Shown here: positions 17,040 through 29,547 of the stretch, piece by piece
How positions within the stretch are numbered: the first letter of the stretch is position 1
Layout: every line of letters begins with the position of its first letter
Assembly: GCF_900078315.1 (NCBI RefSeq)
Contig: NZ_FKBS01000029.1
Span: forward strand, 1 to 64,000
Length of the DNA: 64,000 nt
Origin: Bordetella ansorpii
GTDB taxonomy: Bacteria > Pseudomonadota > Gammaproteobacteria > Burkholderiales > Burkholderiaceae_B
Direction: 5' to 3'
Made by a program: the position numbers and the translations under genes
The notes under the pieces: generated by a model
What the model saw: the letters and a program-made list of their open reading frames with translations, nothing else
Database searches by the model: none
Told to the model about the DNA's origin: nothing

Positions 17040-18062
17040 ATGTGGTTCAAACCGGCAAGCATTTCCGGCGCGCGTCGGCGCGTCGGCGTGGAACTGGGCA
17101 AACTGGGCCGCGCGCGGTTCAGTTCGTTTCTCGACCAAAGTCCGCTATGGGCGGCGTTGCGGCCCTGGAGAGGCCACGCGTACCTGGACGAACTGGCGGG
17201 GCATGCGCAGCGGGCGCTGCCCGCCGTCTGGGAAGAATTCGAAGGCATGGCCGAAGGCCTGCGCGTGCCCTTGCCCGACCTGTTGCTTTGGCAAAGCCGC
17301 GGCGACCTGCTGCATCCCGCCGCCGACGGCTGCACGTCCATCGCCTGGCGTGGCCGTGACGGCGCGTGCTGGATGGGCCACAACGAAGACGGCGATCCGT
17401 ATCTGTACGGCCGCTGCGCGCTGGTCGACGTGCGGCCCGACGACGCGCCGGGCTATGTGGCCTTCGCCTATCCCGGCTCGCTGCCGGGCCACGCCTTCGG
17501 CGCCAACCGGGCCGGATTGGCCCAGACCATCAACAACGTGCGGGTGAAGACGCGGCGCTCGGGCGTGCCGCGCATCTTCCTGGCACGGGCGGTGCTGGAC
17601 TGCGCCACGCTGGACGAGGCCCTGGCATTGCTGGATGCGCACCCGCGCGCGGGCGGCTTCCATCACCTGCTGGGCTCGGCCCCCGATGGCAGGCTGGTCG
17701 GCGTGGAAAGCGTGCCGGGCGCATGCTCGGTGGCGCCGATCGAACGCGGCACGGGGCATGCCAACCATCTGCTGCATCCGGGCACGTCCACCGTCCCGCA
17801 GGTGATCACCGATTCGTCGCGCGCCCGGCAGCAACGGGTCGAGAACCTGATGGATCAATGGGACGCCGACAGCGGCCCGGACAACGTCGTGGGCGCGCTG
17901 CTGGACAACGCCGGGGATCTGCCCATCCTGCGGATGGACAAGGACGATCCCGACGGCGAGAACACAATGGCGACGGCCTTGTTCGAACTGCGCGACGGCG
18001 GCGTCACGCTGCGGGTATACGACCGTGCGCCGAAGCCATTGACGGAAATCAGGATCGTGTAG
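17040..18062 (+). CDS. C45 family acyltransferase/autoproteolytic amidohydrolase
   Basis: 340 residues. The Ntn-hydrolase nucleophile is Cys98 in DGCTSIAW, matching the GC(T/S) self-cleavage site of penicillin acyl-CoA:6-APA acyltransferase relatives. It is followed by the family motif MGHNEDGDPY, then GLAQTINNVRV and GVPRIFLARAVLDCATLDEA. The protein should be made as a precursor that cleaves before Cys98 to give two chains. Substrates in bacteria are mostly unknown N-acyl amino acids or peptides. Divergence from an amino-acid importer suggests hydrolysis of an acylated amino compound whose product is taken up or recycled; that link is inference. GGAGG lies five bases before the ATG. No signal peptide is seen. 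Confidence 0.85.
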   Translation: MWFKPASISGARRRVGVELGKLGRARFSSFLDQSPLWAALRPWRGHAYLDELAGHAQRALPAVWEEFEGMAEGLRVPLPDLLLWQSRGDLLHPAADGCTSIAWRGRDGACWMGHNEDGDPYLYGRCALVDVRPDDAPGYVAFAYPGSLPGHAFGANRAGLAQTINNVRVKTRRSGVPRIFLARAVLDCATLDEALALLDAHPRAGGFHHLLGSAPDGRLVGVESVPGACSVAPIERGTGHANHLLHPGTSTVPQVITDSSRARQQRVENLMDQWDADSGPDNVVGALLDNAGDLPILRMDKDDPDGENTMATALFELRDGGVTLRVYDRAPKPLTEIRIV

Positions 18063-18117
18063 GACCAACCGAAGCGGGCGCCCTGCCCGCCTCGATGGAT
18101 ACCCGCACAACCCGGCC

Positions 18118-21741
<3,624 letters not shown>

Positions 21742-21839
21742 ATCGGTTCAAATCCTTGAAAACGGCTGCTAGCCGAACAGAGGTTGCGCGCCTGTGTGGC
21801 CGCGATGGCACAGGCCGGCACGCATGACAGGTAGAAAAA

Positions 21840-22352
21840 CTAAAGAGACGTCGCCGCGCGCGCCGCCTGGTCGTAAAGGCCCGACAGCGCCCGCAGCGTA
21901 TGCGCGAGATGCCTGGAGAACTCCAGGCCGCTGGCCGAGCCCGTTTCCAGGCCGTCTATCAGGCACTGCTCGCGCACCTCGACATAGCGGTCGATATAGC
22001 CCACGCCTTCCGGCGTGACGCTGTAGAACACTTCCTTGCCATTGCGCTCACCGCGCACCACGCCCTGCCGTTCCAGCTTCTTCAACGAATAGTTGACGAT
22101 GTGCGTGTCTTCGACGTTCAGCGTGAAGCAGATGTCGGCCAGCTTCTTGGCGCGCTGCCGGTGATGCACGTGATGCAGCACCATGATGTCGGTAGCGGTC
22201 AGGTCCGGCAGCCCGGCCGCCGCCATGCAACGGACCATCCAGCGGTCGAACGCATGGGTGGCGATCATCAGACCGAACTCGACTTCGGACAGATCAGGCG
22301 CGCGCGGACTGACCAGATGGGCGGACGAAGCGATCAAAGGCGGATTGGGCAT
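21840..22352 (-). CDS. MarR-like winged-helix regulator
   Basis: 170 residues. The central part (about 52-120) is a MarR-type winged helix: LTATDIMVLHHVHHRQRAKK, LADICFTLNVEDTHIVNYS (recognition region), LKKLERQGVVRGERNGKEVF (wing). Flanking helices should form the dimer interface. It belongs to the group annotated as winged helix DNA-binding proteins rather than classical MarR. It precedes the 5-oxoprolinase gene by 98 bases on the same strand, so autoregulation and control of the oxoprolinase are likely. Two palindrome-like sites overlap its promoter at 22366-22415. Confidence 0.85.
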   Translation of the reverse strand: MPNPPLIASSAHLVSPRAPDLSEVEFGLMIATHAFDRWMVRCMAAAGLPDLTATDIMVLHHVHHRQRAKKLADICFTLNVEDTHIVNYSLKKLERQGVVRGERNGKEVFYSVTPEGVGYIDRYVEVREQCLIDGLETGSASGLEFSRHLAHTLRALSGLYDQAARAATSL

Positions 22353-22365
22353 GATGGCAAAGCGA

Positions 22366-22415
22366 GTTTTTGTAGACGAAATACTAATAATTTATCTATA
22401 TTTCATCAACAAAAC
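22366..22415. promoter_or_regulatory. Paired palindromic sites, probable MarR-like operator
   Basis: An AT-rich patch in the divergent region. TTTTGTAGACGAAATA (22368-22383) is mirrored by TATTTCATCAACAAAA (22399-22414) with 13 of 16 matches and a 15-base spacer. Each arm is itself close to a TTTTGT-NN-ACAAAA dyad, as expected for MarR dimers. It overlaps the promoters of the MarR-like gene and the divergent LysR gene. Confidence 0.5.
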
Positions 22416-22480
22416 TTGGCCTGAAAACACGAGCCAACCCGCTAGGGCTTTCCCTAATCGGCGCAGACAAGGGGTATGAC

Positions 22481-23413
22481 ATGAACATCCGCTTCCTCGA
22501 GACGTTCCTCTGGGCGGCGCGGCTGCGCAGCTTCAAGGCGGCCGCCGGCAAGCTCAACCTGACCCAGGCCGCCATCTCGGGCCGCATCGCCGCGCTGGAG
22601 AGCGACCTGGGCGAGCAACTGTTCGAACGCGGCAGCCGCGACACGCGGTTGACGGCCGCAGGCCGCACCTTGCTCGAGTACGCGCAACACATGCTGGAAA
22701 CCGACCAATCCATGCGGCAGGCCCTGAAAGGTCCACCGGTCCTGCGCGGCGTGGTGCGCCTGGGCGTGGTCGAGTCCATCGTGCATACCTGGTTCACGCC
22801 CTTCATCAGCAGGTTGTACGAGGCGCATCCCGAGCTGGACATCGAAATGACCGCCGCGTCGACCCGGCGGCTGCAGGACATGCTCAAGCAGGGCAACGTG
22901 GATGCCGCGCTGCAGACCGACCCCGTGGTGGCCGAGGACGTGCGCAACCGCGACCTCGGCACCCTGCGCATGGGCTGGATCTGCAGCCCTGGTCTCGGTG
23001 TTTCCGAGCAGGCGCCCGCCGCGGAACTGGCGCGCCATCAGCTCATCACCTTCCCCCGCCACTCGCAGCCGCACCTGCAATTGCTGGACGTATTGGCACA
23101 GGCCGGGGTGCGCCCCGGCCGCATCCATTTCGTCTCGTCCATCGCCGCCAGCACCCAGTTCATCGACGCGGGGCTGGGTATTGCCGCGTTGCCCGTGGCC
23201 GCCGTGCGGGCCGGCATCGACAGCGGCCGGTACATGCTCGTGCAGTCCCCGGACGAGTTGCCGGACATGCGGCTGGTGGCCAGCTGGCGGCCCGATCCCG
23301 TCTCGGGCCTGGCCGAGGCCGTGGTGCGGCTGGCCCTGGACGAAGCGCGCGCCTATGCGGCGCAATGCCCTGACTGTGGTCCGCCTTTGGACAGCGGCGT
23401 GCTTGCCATGTAG
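22481..23413 (+). CDS. LysR family transcriptional regulator
   Basis: 310 residues. The HTH (about 1-60) begins MNIRFLETFLWAARLRSFKA and has KLNLTQAAISGRIAALE, with FERGSRDTRLT as wing. The C-terminal effector domain is full length. The QPAISGRI type resembles the other two FLETFLW regulators in this window (33759-34676). It is divergent from the MarR-like gene and points toward the EthD-like protein and the TRAP transporter genes, which it may control. AAGGGG lies six bases before the ATG. Confidence 0.88.
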   Translation: MNIRFLETFLWAARLRSFKAAAGKLNLTQAAISGRIAALESDLGEQLFERGSRDTRLTAAGRTLLEYAQHMLETDQSMRQALKGPPVLRGVVRLGVVESIVHTWFTPFISRLYEAHPELDIEMTAASTRRLQDMLKQGNVDAALQTDPVVAEDVRNRDLGTLRMGWICSPGLGVSEQAPAAELARHQLITFPRHSQPHLQLLDVLAQAGVRPGRIHFVSSIAASTQFIDAGLGIAALPVAAVRAGIDSGRYMLVQSPDELPDMRLVASWRPDPVSGLAEAVVRLALDEARAYAAQCPDCGPPLDSGVLAM

Positions 23414-23607
23414 CCCGTGCGGCACGCGCAGTGCCTTCGGGGTTTTCCCCCAGGGCGTACGGCGCGGGCGCGCACGCAGAGCCTGCATTCCCAGGGCGCG
23501 CAGGCAGATAAGTTTTTCTTAATCCGCCGAACCACAATAAACCGTTTGAGTACCGCCCCCGCGCCACCCAGAATCGTTGCCGTCAGCCCCTATTTCAAGG
23601 AACCTGC

Positions 23608-24294
23608 GTGACCGCACCGATCCGCACCGATCGCGACGCCATGGGCGAACTGTTCATCTGGACAGACATCGATCCCGCGCACGACACCGATTTCAACCGC
23701 TGGTACGACCGCGAACACATGGCGGAACGCGCCGCCATCCCGGGCTTCAGGTGGTCGCGCCGCTATCGCGCGGCCTCGGGGCCGCGCCCCTACCTGGCGC
23801 TGTACCGCACGGCTTCGCTCAACGTGTTCGAAAGCCCTGCCTACAAGCAGGCGTTCGGCCAGCAGACGGAATGGTCCCACGCCAACTTTGCCCGCATGCG
23901 CGACACCTCGCGCCGCGTCATGGCCGTGTCGCCGCTGGCTGGCGCCGGCACCGGCGCCTCGCTGGGCATGCTGAGGCTGGGCGACAAGGATGCAGCCACC
24001 CGCGCGGCCGCGCTCGCGGCGCAAGCCATGCAGATCGATGGCGTGCTGGCGCTGCGCGTGCTGACGCCGGATCCCGCGCTGTCCACGCCGCTGCCGTCCG
24101 AGGACAGCGCCACGCGCGTGCTGGAGCCCATGCTGCTGGTCGATGCCACGACCGAGGCGTCGGCCACGCAAGCCTTGCGCATGCTTGCCGAAGCCCTGGT
24201 CCTGCCTGCCTCCGGCAGCCACGTCTTCAACCTGCTCTGGGACCTGCAATCCAGCGACCTGAACGATGTGGCGCCTGTCACGCCGCAGCCCTAG
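23608..24294 (+). CDS. Ferredoxin-fold (DUF4286/EthD-like) protein
   Basis: 228 residues from GTG at 23608 (alternative ATG at 23641). The segment MGELFIWTDIDPAHDTDF followed by RWYDREHMAERAAIPGFR is the pattern of small dimeric alpha-beta barrel proteins (EthD/DUF4286-type), with the WYDxEH motif. A second half (about 105-215) looks like a divergent repeat of the same fold. The family has members that bind or isomerise aromatic or hydrophobic metabolites, but the activity here is unknown. It lies between the LysR gene and the TRAP genes, all on the same strand. GAACCTGC is a poor ribosome site. Confidence 0.6.
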   Translation: MTAPIRTDRDAMGELFIWTDIDPAHDTDFNRWYDREHMAERAAIPGFRWSRRYRAASGPRPYLALYRTASLNVFESPAYKQAFGQQTEWSHANFARMRDTSRRVMAVSPLAGAGTGASLGMLRLGDKDAATRAAALAAQAMQIDGVLALRVLTPDPALSTPLPSEDSATRVLEPMLLVDATTEASATQALRMLAEALVLPASGSHVFNLLWDLQSSDLNDVAPVTPQP

Positions 24295-24317
24295 TGATTA
24301 CCCGTAAACCCACTGTT

Positions 24318-24338
24318 CATGCCCTTTTGCGGGGCATG
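24318..24338. promoter_or_regulatory. Small stem-loop upstream of the first TRAP operon
   Basis: CATGCCC at 24318-24324 is mirrored by GGGCATG at 24332-24338 around TTTTGCG. It lies 24 bases after the preceding stop and 90 bases before dctP. It may be a terminator stem without a T tract or an operator; the sequence does not decide. Confidence 0.3.
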
Positions 24339-24426
24339 CGCACCGTAGAATTGCCTTGCTTTCGCGGCCCCGCACGCGGCTTGCCGCGACCCCGAATCCT
24401 TCACTGCTCATCAAGGACTTTCCCCC

Positions 24427-25401
24427 ATGTACAAGCGAGTTTCCCTTCTGGCCGGCGCCGTCGTGCTGGCGTTCAGCGGCGCTGCCAACGCCCAGACGAA
24501 GTGGGATCTGCCCAGCGCCTATCCCGCCAGCAACTTCCACGTCGAGAACCTGACCACGTTCATCAAGGACGTCGACACGCTGTCCGGCGGCAAGCTGAAG
24601 ATCACGCTGCACAACAACGCCTCGCTGTACAAGGCTCCTGAAATCAAGCGCGCCGTGCAAGGCAACCAGGCCCAGGCCGGTGAAATCCTGCTGAGCAACT
24701 TCGCCAACGAAGATCCGGTGTACGAGCTGGACGGCCTGCCCTTCCTGGCCTCGGGCTACAAGGCCTCGTACAAGTTGTACCAGGCGCAGAAGCCCTACCT
24801 CGAGAAGAAGCTGGAATCGCAGGGCATGATGCTGCTGTACGCCGTGGCCTGGCCGCCCCAGGGCATCTTCGCCAACAAGGAACTGCGCCAGATCAAGGAC
24901 ATGGCCGGCCTGAAGTGGCGCGCCTACAGCCCCGTCACCGCCAAGATCGCCGAACAGGTGGGCGCGCAGCCCGTCACCGTGCAGCAGGCGGAACTGTCGC
25001 AGGCCATGGCCACCGGCGTGATCGATTCGTACATGTCGTCGGGCTCCACGGGCTACGACACCAAGACCTTCGAGTACATCAAGAAGTTCTACGACACCCA
25101 GGCGTGGCTGCCCAAGAACGCCATCATCGTGAACAAGCGTGCCTACGATGCGCTGGACCCGGCCACGCAGGAAGCGCTGAAGAAAGCCGCTGCGCAGGCC
25201 GAAGAACGCGGCTGGAAGTCGTCGGAAGAAAAGAACACCTGGTATCTCGAGCAGTTGCAGAAGAACGGCATGGAAATCGTCAAGCCCACACCCGAACTGC
25301 GTGAAGGCCTGGGCGCCATCGGCCGCCGCATGCTCGACGACTGGCTGAAGAAGGCCGGCCCCGACGGCCAGGCCATGATCGACGCCTACCGCAAGCCGTA
25401 A
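24427..25401 (+). CDS. TRAP transporter solute-binding protein (DctP family)
   Basis: 324 residues with a signal peptide (about 1-22, ending ANAQ). The DctP fold shows HNNASLYKAPEIKRAVQGNQ, LPFLASGYKASYKLYQ and GLKWRAYSPVTAKIAEQVGA, the last carrying the conserved Arg that binds the substrate carboxylate. SSGSTGYDTKTFEYIKKFYD follows. It captures an organic acid in the periplasm for the DctQ/DctM membrane pair encoded next. It is the first gene of the set, with a 6-base gap to dctQ. The substrate is not shown; carboxylate is the family expectation. Confidence 0.9.
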   Translation: MYKRVSLLAGAVVLAFSGAANAQTKWDLPSAYPASNFHVENLTTFIKDVDTLSGGKLKITLHNNASLYKAPEIKRAVQGNQAQAGEILLSNFANEDPVYELDGLPFLASGYKASYKLYQAQKPYLEKKLESQGMMLLYAVAWPPQGIFANKELRQIKDMAGLKWRAYSPVTAKIAEQVGAQPVTVQQAELSQAMATGVIDSYMSSGSTGYDTKTFEYIKKFYDTQAWLPKNAIIVNKRAYDALDPATQEALKKAAAQAEERGWKSSEEKNTWYLEQLQKNGMEIVKPTPELREGLGAIGRRMLDDWLKKAGPDGQAMIDAYRKP

Positions 25402-25407
25402 TCCACG

Positions 25408-25908
25408 ATGCGCCGTTTTCTCGACAACCTGTACGGCGCGGCCGGCCTGCTGGCTGGCCTGTGCACGGTGGGCGTGCTGATCTCGGTGCTGGCGGGCATT
25501 GCGTCCCGCCAGTTCGCGATCAACCTGCCCGGCACGGATGCCTACGCCGGATACTTCATGGCCGCGGCCGGCTTTCTCGCCCTGGCCAGCACGTTCAAGC
25601 ATGGCGAGCACATCCGCGTCACCCTGCTGCTGAACTCGCTGGCCCCGGCAGGCAATCGGCGGCTGGACATCTTCGCGCTGCTGGTGGCCGTGCTGCTGTG
25701 CGCTGCCTTTGCCTACTACAGCGTCAAGCTCGCCCACGACTCCTGGCTCTACAACGACATCTCCACCGGCAACGACGCCACGCCGCTATGGATCCCGCAG
25801 CTCACCATGGCCGCCGGCACCATCCTGTTCCTGGTCGCCATCGTCGACGAACTGGTCCGCCGCATGAAGGGCAAGGCCGCACCCACCTCGCAGCAAACCC
25901 ATGAATGA
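25408..25908 (+). CDS. TRAP transporter small permease (DctQ family)
   Basis: 166 residues with four hydrophobic segments. The first follows the FLDNLYGAAGLLAGLCTV start, and the second contains the AGYFMAAAGFLALASTFKHG pattern with HIRVT typical of DctQ. It connects the binding protein to the large permease in the inner membrane. The stop overlaps the dctM start by eight bases (25901-25908), so translation is coupled. Confidence 0.88.
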   Translation: MRRFLDNLYGAAGLLAGLCTVGVLISVLAGIASRQFAINLPGTDAYAGYFMAAAGFLALASTFKHGEHIRVTLLLNSLAPAGNRRLDIFALLVAVLLCAAFAYYSVKLAHDSWLYNDISTGNDATPLWIPQLTMAAGTILFLVAIVDELVRRMKGKAAPTSQQTHE

Positions 25909-27199
25909 AATCCTAGTCATCACCCTGCTGATCGTCTCGATCTTCCTGCTGCTGGGCTGCGGGGTCTGGGTCGGCCTCACGCTGGCCGGCGCGGCGTGGA
26001 TCGGCATGGAGATCTTCTCCAGCCGCCCGGCCGGCGACGCCATGGCCGTGACGATCTGGGGCGCCTCTTCCAGCTGGACGCTGACGGCCCTGCCGCTGTT
26101 CCTCTGGATGGGCGAGATCCTGTTCCGCACCCGGCTGTCCGAAGACCTGTTCAAGGGCCTCGCCCCCTGGCTCAACCGCCTGCCCGGCCGCCTGCTGCAC
26201 ACCAATGTCATCGGCTGCGCCATCTTCGCCGCGGTGTCCGGTTCGTCCGCGGCCACCTGCGCCACGGTCGGCAAGATGACCATTCCCGAGCTCACGCGGC
26301 GCGGCTATCCGCAGGACAAGATCCTGGGCACGCTGTCGGGCGCGGGCACGCTGGGCCTGCTGATTCCGCCTTCGATCATCATGATCGTGTACGGGGTCGC
26401 GGCCGACGTGTCGATCTCGCGCCTGTTCATCGCGGGCGTCGTGCCCGGCCTGTTGCTGGCCCTGCTGTTCATGGGCTACATCGCGTGGTGGGCGCTGCGC
26501 AATCCCGAGGCCGTGCCCGAGGCCGATGCCGGCCTGACCTTCATGCAGAAACTGCACCAGTCGCGCCATCTCATTCCGGTGATGCTGCTGATCGCGGCCG
26601 TGCTGGGCTCGATCTACACCGGCTTCGCCACCGCCACCGAAGCGGCCGCGGTGGGTGTGGTCGGCGCGTTGGCGCTGTCGGCGCTGCAACGGTCGCTGAC
26701 CCGCGCCAGCTTCATGCAGTCGCTGCTGGGCGCCACGCGGCTGTACTGCATGATCGCGCTGATCCTGGCGGGCGCCCAATTCCTGACGCTGGCCATGGGC
26801 TACATCGGCCTGCCGCGCGCATTGGCGGAGTGGATCGGCGGCCTGGGCCTCAGCCAGTTCGGGCTGATCATCGCGTTGATGGTGTTCTTCATCGTGCTGG
26901 GCTGCTTCCTGGACGGCATCTCCATCGTGGTGCTGACCATGGGCGTGCTGCTGCCCACGGTGCAGGCCGCCGGCATCGACCTGATCTGGTTCGGCATCTT
27001 CATCGTGCTGGTGGTCGAGATGGCGCAGATCACGCCGCCGGTGGGCTTCAACCTGTTCGTGCTGTCCGGCATGACGGGCCGTGAACTGCCCTACATCGCG
27101 CGTGTCTCCATGCCGATGTTCATCCTGATGATCCTCGCCGTCATGCTGCTGTACTTCCTGCCCGGCATCGCCACCTGGCTGCCCCGGCAGATGATGTAG
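25901..27199 (+). CDS. TRAP transporter large permease (DctM family)
   Basis: 432 residues with about twelve hydrophobic segments. DctM hallmarks include WMGEILFRTRLSEDLFKGL, SGSSAATCATVGKMTIPEL, GAGTLGLLIPPSIIMIVYG, FATATEAAAVGVVGAL and MAQITPPVGFNLFVLSGM. It is the sodium-coupled transport subunit. It is the last gene of the operon, followed at 27 bases by an intrinsic terminator. Confidence 0.92.
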   Translation: MNEILVITLLIVSIFLLLGCGVWVGLTLAGAAWIGMEIFSSRPAGDAMAVTIWGASSSWTLTALPLFLWMGEILFRTRLSEDLFKGLAPWLNRLPGRLLHTNVIGCAIFAAVSGSSAATCATVGKMTIPELTRRGYPQDKILGTLSGAGTLGLLIPPSIIMIVYGVAADVSISRLFIAGVVPGLLLALLFMGYIAWWALRNPEAVPEADAGLTFMQKLHQSRHLIPVMLLIAAVLGSIYTGFATATEAAAVGVVGALALSALQRSLTRASFMQSLLGATRLYCMIALILAGAQFLTLAMGYIGLPRALAEWIGGLGLSQFGLIIALMVFFIVLGCFLDGISIVVLTMGVLLPTVQAAGIDLIWFGIFIVLVVEMAQITPPVGFNLFVLSGMTGRELPYIARVSMPMFILMILAVMLLYFLPGIATWLPRQMM

Positions 27200-27225
27200 C
27201 GCGCCAGGCCTGCATCGGCAAAATC

Positions 27226-27255
27226 GCCCGGCATTCACATGCCGGGCTTTTCTTT
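27226..27255 (+). terminator. Intrinsic terminator after the first TRAP operon
   Basis: GCCCGGCAT at 27226-27234 pairs with ATGCCGGGC at 27239-27247, followed by TTTTCTTT. A nine-base GC-rich stem with a four-base loop and T tract is a classic intrinsic terminator; the opposing DUF1445 gene ends ten bases later. Confidence 0.85.
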
Positions 27256-27264
27256 CAAGACCGC

Positions 27265-28053
27265 CTACAGCACCGCCATTCGACTGTTCAGCAGATCGGT
27301 CACCAGCATGTGACCCGGCGCATGCGTGATGCAGAACTCGGGCTTCACCGCCGCCACCACCGATTGCGGCGTGACGCCGCAGGCCCAGAACACGGGCATC
27401 TCGCCTTCACGGATCTCCACGGCGTCGCCGTAGTCCGGGCGGTCGATGTCGGCGATGCCGATCAGCGCCGGATCGCCCAGGTGTACGGGCGCGCCGTGCA
27501 CCGCCGGAAAGCGGGAGGTGACCTGCACCGCCCGGATGGCGTCCGCGGCCTTCAACGGACGCATGGACACCACCAGCGGACCATTGAACGGACCGGCGGC
27601 GTTGGTCGGGATGCTGGTGCGGTACATCGGCACGTTGCGGCCCAGCTCGATGTGGCGCACGGGCAAGCCGTCCTGCAGCATCGCTTCCTCGAAGGAGAAC
27701 GAGCAGCCGATCAGGAACGACACCAGGTCGTCGCGCCACACGTCGCGCACGTCGGTGGGCTCGCTGACCAGTTCGCCATTGCGCCACACGCGGTAGCGCG
27801 GGATGTCGGTCCGGATGTCGATGTCATGGCCCAGCGCGGGCAAGGCCGGGCTGCCCGGCTCGGACATGGCCAGCAAGGGGCACGGTTTGGGATTGCGCTG
27901 GCAGAAATGCAGGAAATCGGCCGCCAGCGCGCGCGGCAGGATCGCCAGGTTGGCCTGCACGTGGCCGGGCGCCAGATTGGCGGTGGGACCCGTCAGCGCG
28001 CCGCTGCGGGCGTCCAGCCGTGCCTGATAGGCGGAATCGACGCGTTGCGTCAT
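27265..28053 (-). CDS. DUF1445 family protein (putative hydro-lyase / D-glutamate-cyclase-related)
   Basis: 262 residues, full length. Family segments include [68 protein letters not shown] and the C-terminal [20 protein letters not shown] followed by APGHMLVTD. The family is usually called putative hydro-lyase, and the related animal domain is D-glutamate cyclase, which makes 5-oxo-D-proline. With an amidase, DUF2848 and TRAP genes upstream and an oxoprolinase nearby, a role in cyclic-amide/glutamate chemistry is plausible but unproven. It is the last gene of the operon running left from 33366. Confidence 0.85.
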   Translation of the reverse strand: MTQRVDSAYQARLDARSGALTGPTANLAPGHVQANLAILPRALAADFLHFCQRNPKPCPLLAMSEPGSPALPALGHDIDIRTDIPRYRVWRNGELVSEPTDVRDVWRDDLVSFLIGCSFSFEEAMLQDGLPVRHIELGRNVPMYRTSIPTNAAGPFNGPLVVSMRPLKAADAIRAVQVTSRFPAVHGAPVHLGDPALIGIADIDRPDYGDAVEIREGEMPVFWACGVTPQSVVAAVKPEFCITHAPGHMLVTDLLNSRMAVL

Positions 28054-28132
28054 GGGATACCTCTTGGTCTACAGGTAAATCGCAGACCGGCGGGCGCCTC
28101 GCGCAGCCCGCCAGGCTCCCGACCGGCCGGTT

Positions 28133-29485
28133 TCAGTGCGTCGCCAGCAAGTCTTCCACGGCCATGCCGATGGACAGGATGCGGCGGTCGGCGCCATTGG
28201 CGCCGGCAATCATCAATCCGACGGGTGCGCTGCCTTCTTCCTGGCAAGGCACGGACAACGCGCAGCCGTCCAGGAAATTGATCAGCGTGGGATTGCGCAG
28301 GATCAGCAGATTGGTGCTGCCGTACAGCGCGTCGGACTCGACCAGTTCGGACACCACCGGCGCCACCACCGGCACGGTGGGCAGCACCAGCGCGTCGTAA
28401 CCGGCGATACGGCGCTGCACCGAGGCGATCCACGCCCGGCGCGCGGCCATCAGCTCGATCCAGTCCGCGGCCGTGATCTCCTGCCCACGGCGGATGCGCG
28501 ACACCACGCGGGGGTCGTACTGGTCCGCAGCACGGCCGATCAGCTCGCGGTGCCAGGCCCAGGCCTCGGCGGCGGTGAAGCCGCCCTTGGCGTTGATCTG
28601 CGCCAGTTGCGCGAACTCGGGCATCTCGATGTCATCGACCTGCGCGCCCGCCGCCGACAGCTTGGCCAAGGTGGCGGAAAACGTCTTCGAGACGTGCTCG
28701 TCCATGCCGTCCAGCGCCAGCGTGGTCGGCACGGCGATGCGCAGGCCATGCAGCTCGGCCGGTTCCGGCAGCGTCGGATCGACGTCGCCCGCCAGCACGG
28801 CGTCGACCGCCGCGCAGCAGCGCACGGTCGGCGCCAGCGGGCCGATGGAGTCGAGCTGCGCCGACAGTGGCAGCACGCCGTCCATCGGCACGCGCTGCGC
28901 GCTGGGCTTGAAACCCGTCAGGCCGCACAGCGCGGCGGGAATGCGCACCGAACCACCCGTGTCCGAACCGATGGCGGCAATGGCCATGCCGTCGGCCACC
29001 GACACCGCGGCGCCGGAGGACGAGCCACCGGGAATGCGTCCCGTGGCTCGATCCCAGGGATTCAACGGGGTGCCGTAGTGCGGATTGATGCCCAGGCCCG
29101 AATAGGCGAACTCGGTCATGTTGGTACGGCCGGTCAGCACCGCGCCGGCGGCCAGCAGACGCTGTACCACCACCGAGTGGGCGGCGGCGGGCGCGGCGTC
29201 GCGCAAGGCCACGGACCCCGCCGGGGTGGCCTCGCCGGCCACGTCGAACAGGTCCTTGATGGAGATCGGCAGGCCGTCGATGACCGAGCGCGTCAGGCCG
29301 GCCCCGCGCATCAGGTCGGAAGCGCGGGCCGCCGCAAGCGCGCGCTCGGTGTAGCGCCTGGTATAGACGCGGGCGCCCTCGCCCGACGGGTCCGCCGCGC
29401 GCGCGATGGCGGCTTCGGTCAGTTCCAGCGACGAGGTACGGCCCTGCTGCAGGGCCTGGGCTTGTTCATGCAAGGAGATGGACAT
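28133..29485 (-). CDS. Amidase signature family amidase
   Basis: 450 residues. The full Ser-cisSer-Lys signature is present: Lys in SIKDLFDV, then RIPGGSSSGAAVSVADGMA, AIGSDTGGSVRIPAALCG and GFKPS. The catalytic Ser lies in GSDTGGS. Such cytosolic enzymes hydrolyse amides to acid and ammonia. The rest of the family motif DGLPISIKDL and the C-terminal LPTVPVVAPVV and PCQEEGSAPVGLMIAG (product-release segment) are typical. It sits between DUF2848 and DUF1445 in one operon with TRAP genes, suggesting hydrolysis of an imported amide. The substrate is unknown. Confidence 0.93.
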   Translation of the reverse strand: MSISLHEQAQALQQGRTSSLELTEAAIARAADPSGEGARVYTRRYTERALAAARASDLMRGAGLTRSVIDGLPISIKDLFDVAGEATPAGSVALRDAAPAAAHSVVVQRLLAAGAVLTGRTNMTEFAYSGLGINPHYGTPLNPWDRATGRIPGGSSSGAAVSVADGMAIAAIGSDTGGSVRIPAALCGLTGFKPSAQRVPMDGVLPLSAQLDSIGPLAPTVRCCAAVDAVLAGDVDPTLPEPAELHGLRIAVPTTLALDGMDEHVSKTFSATLAKLSAAGAQVDDIEMPEFAQLAQINAKGGFTAAEAWAWHRELIGRAADQYDPRVVSRIRRGQEITAADWIELMAARRAWIASVQRRIAGYDALVLPTVPVVAPVVSELVESDALYGSTNLLILRNPTLINFLDGCALSVPCQEEGSAPVGLMIAGANGADRRILSIGMAVEDLLATH

Positions 29486-29547
29486 GATGGACGGCTGACG
29501 CCAGGCAAAGGTGGGAAGAACAACGGCCGCCGAAGCGGCCGCCTCGA

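Noticed and set aside
15657-18062. Plus-strand open frame of 801 codons covering the transporter region
   Set aside because: Only the last 340 codons (from 17040) encode the C45 enzyme. The part before is antisense to glnP and glnH, with no recognisable sequence.
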